A DNA stretch of 50,407 nucleotides from Deltaproteobacteria bacterium (GTDB taxonomy: Bacteria > Desulfobacterota > B13-G15 > RBG-16-54-18). The stretch is from assembly GCA_019308925.1 (NCBI GenBank), contig JAFDHG010000008.1, positions 1 to 50,407 of the forward strand, in the 5' to 3' direction. The position numbers and the translations under genes were made by a program. The notes under the pieces are model-generated. The model had not been told where the DNA came from, ran no database searches, and saw only the letters and a list, made by a program, of their open reading frames with translations. Shown in pieces: positions 25,062-32,258 of the stretch (its first letter is position 1; each line of letters opens with the position of its first letter).

Positions 25062-26072
25062 ATGCCAAAAAGAGGGGAAAGGCTTGTCCCGGAAGGGCTG
25101 CTCCTGCTCAGGAACAACATCCTTACCAAAGGGAACATCTTCGGCGCCTCCTCCAAGGCCAAGTGGGCCTCAGGGCTGGGGCTTCCCTCCCAGGGGGAGA
25201 CGATATTTTTCGCCGGATGTGGTTATCAGTTTTTAGGTGGGGCCGAGGCCACCTTGTCAGCCGTTAGGGCCCTGGACAAGAGGGGGCTGGCCTGGGAGAA
25301 GACCCTGGGGGTTACCAAATTCCTCAATAGGCTGGGGATAAACGTGGGAGAGCTATACGGCAAGCTGACCCTTCAGGCCCGCCTATCCGGCGAACCCCTG
25401 CGCTGTGCAGTCGAGGTACTGCGGAGGATGGGGATGGAATTCGGCTATCTCTCAGAAGAGGAACCCTGTTGCGGTGCCCCCCTCTACTATGCCGGTTTCC
25501 AGGAGGAGTTCGCCGCTCGGACGGCCGAAACACGCCAGACCTTGCAAAACAGAGGGATCAAGAGGGTCATCGGGATAGTCCCCTCCTGTACCTATGCCCT
25601 GCGGGAGCTCTTCCCCCGCTTCCTGAAGGGGTGGGGAATGGAGGTACACCACTTCTTGGAGGTGGTGTGGGAGGGGATCAAAGGGGGGATGAAGTTCCGC
25701 CTACCGCAGGAGGTCAGGGTCACCTACCATGACCCCTGCGTCTTGTCCAGGTACCTCGGCCTGATTGAGGAACCCCGGGAGATCCTGCGCCGCATCGAGG
25801 GGGTGGAGTTGTTGGAGGTGGAGCACACCAGGGGGGAGTGGTCCACCTGTTGTGGAGGGGGAGGAGGATTTGAGGTGATCTTTCCCGAGGTGAGCCATAT
25901 CCTGGCCGTCAACAGGGTGAAGGAGCTCCTGCAGACCGGTGCCTCGATCATCGTCACCTCCTGCCCTGGCTGTCTCATCCAGCTCAAGGAGGGGGTCAAA
26001 GAACTAAAGGCACGGGGGGTGGAGGTCATGGATATGGCCCAATTGCTCCGCAGCGCCCTGCCGGAGGGGTGA
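25062..26072 (+). CDS. (Fe-S)-binding CCG-domain protein, LutA/GlpC/HdrD-like
   Basis: A 336-residue protein with two cysteine-rich CCG domains: FAGCG...CCGAPL...VPSC in the first half, HDPC...CCGGGGG...CPGC in the second. These motifs bind special [4Fe-4S] clusters in heterodisulfide reductase HdrB/D, GlpC and lactate-oxidising LutA. There is no ferredoxin domain of its own; that function is in the next gene, one base after its stop. The pair resembles LutA-LutB or membrane-linked electron-transfer modules that deliver electrons to menaquinone. The neighbouring menG supports a quinone link; substrate is not evident. Confidence 0.85.
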   Translation: MPKRGERLVPEGLLLLRNNILTKGNIFGASSKAKWASGLGLPSQGETIFFAGCGYQFLGGAEATLSAVRALDKRGLAWEKTLGVTKFLNRLGINVGELYGKLTLQARLSGEPLRCAVEVLRRMGMEFGYLSEEEPCCGAPLYYAGFQEEFAARTAETRQTLQNRGIKRVIGIVPSCTYALRELFPRFLKGWGMEVHHFLEVVWEGIKGGMKFRLPQEVRVTYHDPCVLSRYLGLIEEPREILRRIEGVELLEVEHTRGEWSTCCGGGGGFEVIFPEVSHILAVNRVKELLQTGASIIVTSCPGCLIQLKEGVKELKARGVEVMDMAQLLRSALPEG

Positions 26073-26073
26073 G

Positions 26074-27273
26074 ATGCCCGAATTCAAGGCCTACAAAGAG
26101 AGATTGAGAAAGGCCGCCCGTGATCCAAAGATCAGTTTGGCCCTAGAGAGGGCCATCAGGAGCTATCGTAAAAATGTTGATGAGGCCCTGAAGAAATTCC
26201 CCCATACCCTGGAGTTGGCCGAGGAGGTCAGGCGGATCAAGGAGGAGTCCATCTCCCGCATGGAGGACTTGGTCGAGCAGGCGTGTGAGACCATCCGAGA
26301 GAACAAGGGTGTGGCCTTTGTGGCCCGCACCCCTCAGGAGGCCCTGAAGATCATCGATGATATTGTGGGTTCTGGTAAACTCATCGTCAAGGGGAAGAGC
26401 TTAACCGGGGAGGAGATAGAGCTCCGCGAACACCTCGAGGAGCAGGGGAACGAGGTCTACGAGACAGACCTGGGGGAATATATTATCCAGCTATTGGGGA
26501 CAAGGCCGATGCACCTGCTTGCCCCGGCCATCCATGTCCCCAAGGAGGATGTGGCCAAACTCCTATCCCGGGTCACCGGGCATGAGGTCCCCCCGGATAT
26601 CAAGGCCGAGGTGGCCACGGTGAGGGAGATCCTGCGGGATAAGTTCTTCCGCGCCGATGTGGGGATGAGCGGTGCCAATGTGCTAGCGGCGGACACCGGC
26701 ACCCTCTTTCAGATAGAAAACGAGGGGAACATCCGACTCTCAACCTCCGCCCCTCCTGTCTACATCGCCCTGGTGGGTATGGAGAAGGTGGTCCCGACCA
26801 TAGAGGAGGCCTTCAAGGTAGCAGAGGTGACTTGGAGGTTTGCCGGCTATACAATCCCTGCCTATGTTAACCTCGTCTCCAACCCCAGTAAGACAGGAGA
26901 CATCGAGAAGACCACCACCTATGGGGCCCACGGCCCCAAGGAGATGTACGTGATCTTTCTGGATGCAGGGCGCAGCCAGCTCGCCAAAGACCCCGTGTTC
27001 CGGGAGGCCCTCTATTGCCTGCGCTGTGGCGGCTGTCTCTACGAGTGCCCCCTCTTTGCCGCCACTGCTGGCTACTTCGGTGACAAGTACTTCGGCAGCA
27101 TCGGGGCCATCTGGACCGCCTTTGTCACCGGAGATCTAGTCAAGGCTGCCCCCCTGACTTACTCCTGCCTCAACTGTGGGCGGTGCAAGGTGCGTTGCCC
27201 CATGAAGATCGATGCCTCCCAGATGTGCCTGGAGCTGAGGAGACGGATCGTAGAAGGATCACCGACAGACTGA
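26074..27273 (+). CDS. LUD-domain iron-sulfur protein, LutB-like
   Basis: A 399-residue protein. Residues about 60-290 are a LUD domain (VAFVARTPQEAL, GKLIVKGKSLTGEEI, GMSGANVLAADTGTLF with NEGN). Residues about 305-385 carry two [4Fe-4S] motifs, CLRCGGCLYECP and CLNCGRCKVRCP. In Bacillus, LutB together with LutA and LutC oxidises lactate; here no LutC is adjacent. The family is widely used for ferredoxin-to-quinone or substrate-to-quinone electron transfer. Its TGA overlaps the start of menG, so all three genes are coupled. Confidence 0.85.
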   Translation: MPEFKAYKERLRKAARDPKISLALERAIRSYRKNVDEALKKFPHTLELAEEVRRIKEESISRMEDLVEQACETIRENKGVAFVARTPQEALKIIDDIVGSGKLIVKGKSLTGEEIELREHLEEQGNEVYETDLGEYIIQLLGTRPMHLLAPAIHVPKEDVAKLLSRVTGHEVPPDIKAEVATVREILRDKFFRADVGMSGANVLAADTGTLFQIENEGNIRLSTSAPPVYIALVGMEKVVPTIEEAFKVAEVTWRFAGYTIPAYVNLVSNPSKTGDIEKTTTYGAHGPKEMYVIFLDAGRSQLAKDPVFREALYCLRCGGCLYECPLFAATAGYFGDKYFGSIGAIWTAFVTGDLVKAAPLTYSCLNCGRCKVRCPMKIDASQMCLELRRRIVEGSPTD

Positions 27274-27956
27274 TGGAAAAACGGGAGTTTGTGCGCCGCA
27301 GCTTTGCCTCCATCGCGGTCAGTTACGACCTGCTGAACACCCTGCTCAGCTTCTGCCTGGATAGGTGGTGGAGGAGAGAGGCCGTAAAGGTCCTAGGTCA
27401 TTTGGACAAGGGGCTTGTGCTGGACGCCTGTGCTGGGACCATGCGGTTGGGGAAGAACTTTTTGCGCAGGTGGCCTAAGGCAAGGGTGTTGGCCCTCGAT
27501 TTCTCCCTGGAGATGCTGAGGGGGGGGATAAAGAGGACGAAGAACTCTTCCATCATCCCGGTATGCGGTGACGCCGAGGGGCTTCCCTTTCGAGACGAGA
27601 CCTTCGACAGGGTAGCAGTAGGCTTCGGGGTCAGGAACCTGGAGGACCCACAGAGGGGGGTCGAGGAGCTGTTCCGGGTCCTCAAGAGGGGAGGGAGATT
27701 GGTGATCCTGGAGTTCGGAAGACCCACCCTACCCGTATTCAAGGATCTCTATCGATGGTACCTCTCGCGGGTCATCCCCTGGATTGGGGGGCTCATCTCC
27801 CGCCAAAAGGAGACCTATCGCTACTTGCACGATTCCATCATGGCCTTTTATGAGCTGGAGGAACTGGTGGCCGTGATGAAGAAAGCGGGCTTCTCCCAGA
27901 TCCGCTGCCGTGAACTGACTTTGGGCATCGCCAACCTGTACATAGGGGAGAAATAA
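27273..27956 (+). CDS. menG: Demethylmenaquinone methyltransferase (UbiE/MenG family)
   Basis: A 227-residue SAM-dependent methyltransferase. Family signatures are FVRRSFASIAVSYDLLNTLLS at the start, the SAM loop in VLDACAGTMRLG (variant of the usual LDVAxGTGD), and FDRVAVGFGVRN with RVLKRGGRLVILEF. The end YLHDSIMAF...AGFSQIRCRELTLGIANLYIG is typical. It methylates the ring of demethylmenaquinone (or a related quinone). The ATG at 27273 overlaps the previous stop; a longer frame from 27183 lies within lutB. The relaxed SAM loop is the only deviation. Confidence 0.85.
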   Translation: MEKREFVRRSFASIAVSYDLLNTLLSFCLDRWWRREAVKVLGHLDKGLVLDACAGTMRLGKNFLRRWPKARVLALDFSLEMLRGGIKRTKNSSIIPVCGDAEGLPFRDETFDRVAVGFGVRNLEDPQRGVEELFRVLKRGGRLVILEFGRPTLPVFKDLYRWYLSRVIPWIGGLISRQKETYRYLHDSIMAFYELEELVAVMKKAGFSQIRCRELTLGIANLYIGEK

Positions 27957-28045
27957 AAGGGGGCACCCATTAAAGGGCACCCTGTCAAGAGAAAATACCT
28001 CTCCATCGCAAAAATGATATTTTTTGCAGGGTGGAGGTAAGTCGT

Positions 28046-29473
28046 ATGATGTTGAAGATGAAGTATTATTGGATCATAACGATTTTTATACTCATACAAT
28101 TGTTTCTTTCAGCCTGCGCCACCTTCCCTTATTATAGTCACTATAATGTAAAAGCCGATCCTCAAAAGAAAATAACACACAAGCCAAAAGCTCCTTCAGG
28201 TGCTTATTTGGCTTCAGAGGATGTTCAGTGGGAAGTTGATTGGCAGTGTCGAAACAACTGGCAGTTTGACAAGAATACGATGTTTTTTAACCCAATTGAT
28301 GCCTGCCCAAAAAATGATAATAACTTTATCGGCATTGCTATCTCAGGAGGTGGAAGCCGTTCCGCGGTATTTTCTGCAGCAGTATTTTTTGAATTGGAAC
28401 GCTACGGAATTCTCCAACAAGTTGATGTAATATCTTCTGTTTCTGGAGGTTCATTTACGGCAGCATATTACGTACTCAGTTGTGATGACGCGCGGAATTG
28501 TCCACCTACCGTGGAAGGACCCGATAGGTTTAAGTGGGATCCAAAGGATGTGTTTCCAAAGCTGGAAAGGAACTTTATTGCCAGATGGATATCAAACTCG
28601 TTTTGGATTGAAAATATAGTACGTTATTGGTTAACTTATTATGACCGTACCGATGTTATGGTGGAAACTATCGCAGACAATTTGTATGATAATTCTTTGT
28701 TAGGAGGTAAAGGTTTTCGTTTCCAAGATTTGAACCCTCAAAGACCTTATTTGATTATCAATGCTACCAATAATACGGAAAATGTTAGTGAAACACGGAT
28801 CTTTTCTTTTACAAGGCAACACTTTGATGAGCTTCAATCAAGTTTAGATAGATACCCAATTGCCAATGCCGTCATGGCTTCATCTGCGTTTCCAGCAGTT
28901 TTTCAGTCCGTAACACTGAAAGATTTCTCTAAGAAAGATGATCAGTATGTCCACCTCTTTGATGGTGGTGCATCTGATAACCTTGGCATATCATCTTTAA
29001 GGGAGATCCTGGAAAGGAACAATGATAGCGACTCAAAAAAATTAATAATTCTCATTGACGCATATAATCCAACCCACGGGAAAAATCCAAGAGATCCAAA
29101 TCCAAGAAGTTTTATTGATTACTTTGTTGATACAAACTTTCTCGATGCATACGAGACTTTAATGGCTGAATTGCGTCATGGAAAGACGAATGAGCTCCAA
29201 AAATGGTTGGAGGAAAACAATGGAAAACTGGTTCATCTGCAATTTTCAGACTTGAAAGAGAATCATCCTGAGCTATATGAAACCGTGAAGAAAATAGAAA
29301 CAAACTTATATATAAAGCGAAATGAAGCAGCTTGCTTAAAGCATGCTGCTAGAATTTTAGTGCGAGAAAAAATGGATGAGTTAAGAAATAATAGCCTTTG
29401 GGAAGGTTTAATTCAATTTCCTCCGAGAAAAGGATATGAACTTCAACCATGTACAACGAAGCGAGAAAAATAG
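28046..29473 (+). CDS. Patatin-like phospholipase lipoprotein
   Basis: A 475-residue acyl hydrolase. Residues 1-24 are a lipoprotein signal ending in LSAC, with Cys24 the lipid-bearing residue. The patatin-type oxyanion loop is SGGGSRS (100-106). The nucleophile serine is S133 in SSVSGGSF, and the catalytic aspartate is D306 in FDGGASDN. The ATG at 28046 has GGAGG eight bases upstream; a GTG at 28031 lies upstream of that site. Codon use is far more AT-rich than that of flanking genes, suggesting acquisition by transfer. It stands alone. The likely role is membrane-lipid or ester hydrolysis at the periplasmic face; a toxin role cannot be excluded. Confidence 0.85.
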   Translation: MMLKMKYYWIITIFILIQLFLSACATFPYYSHYNVKADPQKKITHKPKAPSGAYLASEDVQWEVDWQCRNNWQFDKNTMFFNPIDACPKNDNNFIGIAISGGGSRSAVFSAAVFFELERYGILQQVDVISSVSGGSFTAAYYVLSCDDARNCPPTVEGPDRFKWDPKDVFPKLERNFIARWISNSFWIENIVRYWLTYYDRTDVMVETIADNLYDNSLLGGKGFRFQDLNPQRPYLIINATNNTENVSETRIFSFTRQHFDELQSSLDRYPIANAVMASSAFPAVFQSVTLKDFSKKDDQYVHLFDGGASDNLGISSLREILERNNDSDSKKLIILIDAYNPTHGKNPRDPNPRSFIDYFVDTNFLDAYETLMAELRHGKTNELQKWLEENNGKLVHLQFSDLKENHPELYETVKKIETNLYIKRNEAACLKHAARILVREKMDELRNNSLWEGLIQFPPRKGYELQPCTTKREK

Positions 29474-29571
29474 CAGGAAACTTCCATTTATTTACATTAT
29501 AACGGGTATTGCGATAGGTTTGTTTTCATTTCAATAATTTTGTCATATATGCTAATAGGTTATTATAAATC

Positions 29572-30513
29572 GTGAGGGGACTTTTTAGGTTCCAGGCGAG
29601 GAACGGTTTGATCTTCAACCGAACAGGTAGGGTCAGGGACGATTTCTACGTTTTGGGCCATCCCTGGTCGCCCGTCTACCTTTTGGATGGATGGCGGCCG
29701 GTTCTTTTTGAGGCCGGCTTCTGCTGTCTGGGTAGAATCTACGAGGAGGCCATTCGGGCGGTTTTAGGAAGGTGCAGACCAGAGATTCTTTTTATTACCC
29801 ATGTCCACTACGACCACTGCGGTGCGACGTTCTACCTCAAGAAGGTCTTTCCCGGGCTCCAGGTGGCCGCGTCATCAATAGCAGCCCAGATCATAGAGCG
29901 ACCAAACGCCCAAAAACTGATGAGAACCTTGAGCCAAAACGTAATTTCGTTGGTTACTGGGGTGGATAGGACCAAGCTGCTTAATGAGCCCTTCGAGCCA
30001 TTTAAAGTGGATATGATCTTAAGCGATGGACAGGTGGTTGAGCTTGAAGAGGGTTTGACCGTTCAAGTTCTGGCAACCCCTGGCCACACCCGCGATCTTC
30101 TAAGCTACTATATACCAGAAAAAAAGATTCTCATCGCCACCGAGGCTGCAGGTTGCGCTGATCTGACCGGTCACATCGTCACGGAGTTCCTAGTTGACTA
30201 TGAAACCTACCTAGCTGGGCTGAAGCGCCTGGCTGCCTTAGAGGTGGAGGTCTTATGTCAGGGGCACCACTTTGTCTTTGTCGGTGCGGCGGTCAAGGAC
30301 TTTTTTGCCCGCTCTATCGAATCGACCGAGAGGTTCAGAGCCAGAGTGGAAGAGCTTTTGCGGGCCGAAAGGGGATCAGTCGAGCGAGTCGTGGCCCGGA
30401 TTAAGGCTGAAGAGCACGACGACAAACCGTTGCCTAAACAGCCAGAAAAGGCCTACCTACTTAACTTAAGGGCCCGGGTGAACCATTTAGCTGAGAGACT
30501 TAGGGATATTTAG
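29572..30513 (+). CDS. Metallo-beta-lactamase-fold hydrolase
   Basis: A 313-residue protein with the metal motif HVHYDH (H77, H79, D81, H82), a further histidine in ATPGHTRD and another in CQGHHF. Glyoxalase-II or lactonase-like members of this family have this size, with a C-terminal helical extension (here about 225-313) over the active site. Start is the GTG at 29572, with no strong ribosome site. It has no operon partner, so substrate is open. Confidence 0.8.
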   Translation: MRGLFRFQARNGLIFNRTGRVRDDFYVLGHPWSPVYLLDGWRPVLFEAGFCCLGRIYEEAIRAVLGRCRPEILFITHVHYDHCGATFYLKKVFPGLQVAASSIAAQIIERPNAQKLMRTLSQNVISLVTGVDRTKLLNEPFEPFKVDMILSDGQVVELEEGLTVQVLATPGHTRDLLSYYIPEKKILIATEAAGCADLTGHIVTEFLVDYETYLAGLKRLAALEVEVLCQGHHFVFVGAAVKDFFARSIESTERFRARVEELLRAERGSVERVVARIKAEEHDDKPLPKQPEKAYLLNLRARVNHLAERLRDI

Positions 30514-30834
30514 TGGCCAAGGGCCAGACCCTGGCTTCTTACGGTGCAGTGGCACCTTGCTTTGAAGGGCGTAAGTACAGAGGGAGGGGTCAGGTATTGC
30601 ACTATACCATTTGATTTCCTATATTGTTCTCACAGCGTGACTAAAAGTGTAAAGGTTGCCAGCCAGGTGGTCTGGAAATTGGGTGACAGGTAACCCCTCC
30701 GATTTGTTGTCCTCCGGCCCTTTTGGGCTTGAGTCTCTTTGCCATTCATGCAATACTCCATTGTGTAACTTTAATACGATCCTTAAACACGCACCAGAAG
30801 GTCAAGCGCCGTTTTTATGTAAGGACGAATCTTC
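30514..30834. other. Intergenic region with small hairpin and GGGGTCAGG phrase
   Basis: This 321-base gap has no supported gene; a 119-codon frame at 30656 overlaps the next gene and has no family features. Just after the previous stop is a small hairpin, GCCAG-ACC-CTGGC. At about 30583-30625 lies the phrase gaggggtcaggtattgca followed by an AT-rich run. From memory this phrase often accompanies REP/IS200-type elements, but no transposase is present. Confidence 0.35.
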
Positions 30835-31545
30835 ATGTTCAATCCCCCGTTTTCAGGTTCCATTCCCATCTATATTGCGCTGGGGCTGCTTATCGTTAGC
30901 CTTGCGCTACTCATTGGATTCATCTACAAACGAGTGCAGCGCCTCATTCGTCGTCTGCGGCGCAGACCTGTGGCCCGGGTCGGTGTCGTTACCAGCACGC
31001 TGCACCTGCTCCTGATTCTGCTGGCGATTGCTGTCGCGGCCGCCCTCTTGTTCCTGTTTGCATTTATCCAGTCCTACACCGCCTTCACACACCGCGAACT
31101 GGCTGCCACGGTGTATTGTGCATCAGTGCCCGATGCGAAAGACGAGGCGATCCTTGAGCTTGTGACGCTTGAATCGCCAACCGTCGCCCACCTTCGTCAA
31201 TATCGGCTGCATGGCCAACAATGGGCCATTGAGGGGCACATTTTAAAGTGGGACGACTGGCTCAACTTCCTCGGCCTTCGCACGATGTACAAACTCACAC
31301 GTGTGCGCGGTCGTTACCTTCGGGCCAAGGACGAAGTGAACAAGCCTGCTACCGTGTATAGTTTGGTTGCCAACGAAGAGGATCCCCGCTGGCGCTGGAT
31401 GTACGAATATGGTGCACGCCTACCCTTTGTACATGCTGTTTACGGCAACACGGTATTCACCTTTCCCTCCGCAGCCAAGACCTTTCGAATCTACGTAACC
31501 ACATCGGGCTTTATGATTGAAGAAGGGGAGGAAGAAAAAGAATAA
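30835..31545 (+). CDS. Two-helix membrane protein of unknown function
   Basis: A 236-residue protein with transmembrane segments at about 10-27 and 55-77, joined by a very basic loop (RVQRLIRRLRRRP). A 155-residue C-terminal domain follows, predicted outside the cytoplasm by the positive-inside rule. That domain has a mixed strand/helix pattern (TVYCASVPD, WAIEGHILKWDDWL, TMYKLTRVRGRYL) and no cysteine pairs or enzymatic motif I know. Similar short proteins occur singly in deltaproteobacteria, sometimes misnamed efflux pumps. Base composition is balanced, unlike the AT-rich patatin gene nearby. Confidence 0.65.
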   Translation: MFNPPFSGSIPIYIALGLLIVSLALLIGFIYKRVQRLIRRLRRRPVARVGVVTSTLHLLLILLAIAVAAALLFLFAFIQSYTAFTHRELAATVYCASVPDAKDEAILELVTLESPTVAHLRQYRLHGQQWAIEGHILKWDDWLNFLGLRTMYKLTRVRGRYLRAKDEVNKPATVYSLVANEEDPRWRWMYEYGARLPFVHAVYGNTVFTFPSAAKTFRIYVTTSGFMIEEGEEEKE

Positions 31546-31752
31546 AACCCAGCTCTTCAGTTCTGCGCCCTAACCAGCATGGCGGGGACACGGTTATAAT
31601 GTAATACCTTACCTTAGATTTCTTTACGCTAGCCACAAAAATCATTGACTCCTGGAGGTCAAAAGAGTAAACTATTTTTTAGTTGGAAATATCACGACAA
31701 GATCAACAGTTTAAGACTGTTTCGGTCACCATGCGAGAAAAGGAGTCTCGTC

Positions 31753-32058
31753 ATGGAGGAAGAACGGGAAAGGAGAACTGCTATCCGGGTTCTCTCGATG
31801 AATCTGGTCTATGTAGATCCGGAAAAGACAAGCTCAGTCGTCCACAGTCTGGGGAGGACCCTGGAATTGAATCTGGCGGGGGCAACCGTCGAGGTGGTGG
31901 ATCAACTTCCTGTTGGGACCCTCCTCGAGCTTGAGCTCGCCATCGGCGAAACGCTCATTACCCTTAGAGGCCAAGTGAAGAATGTCCAACCTTCTGAGTC
32001 TGACCTTTACCGCGTCGGTATCCAGTTTATACCACCGGGCACGGTGCGCCTGGCTTGA
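31753..32058 (+). CDS. PilZ-like domain protein
   Basis: A 101-residue single-domain protein resembling PilZ c-di-GMP receptors. A basic RRTAIR stretch (R8-x3-R12) stands where PilZ has its RxxxR ligand. The second motif, usually D/NxSxxG, reads NLAGATVEV and looks one residue short. The rest follows the fold (VGTLLELELAIGE, LRGQVKNVQ, YRVGIQFI). Binding of c-di-GMP is therefore uncertain. The ATG at 31753 with AAGGAG upstream is preferred over an open frame from 31645. The GGDEF protein at 38205 could be its c-di-GMP source; this is inference. Confidence 0.65.
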   Translation: MEEERERRTAIRVLSMNLVYVDPEKTSSVVHSLGRTLELNLAGATVEVVDQLPVGTLLELELAIGETLITLRGQVKNVQPSESDLYRVGIQFIPPGTVRLA

Positions 32059-32258
32059 TCACCTCAGGCAGGCATGGACTCATATAAAATCTGGCCAATG
32101 GGTGATTCTACCCCTTTCACCTTAGATCGTCATCCCGATCTTAATCTCATCTTCCGGAAGACCCAGGCTCAGGTAACCCAAGACCTTGTAGTCTAGAAAT
32201 CTACTAAATTCAAGGTATTAGGCAGGTCATCTTGGAAGTCTGCTTAAGGATTTCATTG

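Noticed and set aside
27956-28000. Terminator after menG from the repeated GGGCACCC
   Set aside because: The two phrases are direct, not inverted, so they cannot form a stem.
30583-30625. IS200/REP-type element suggested by GGGGTCAGG
   Set aside because: The phrase is short, and no transposase, clear ends or second full copy is in the window. A similar phrase at 468-476 on the minus strand shares too little flanking sequence.
30656-31015. A 119-codon frame overlapping the two-helix membrane protein
   Set aside because: It has no family features and overlaps a frame with clear membrane helices and balanced composition.
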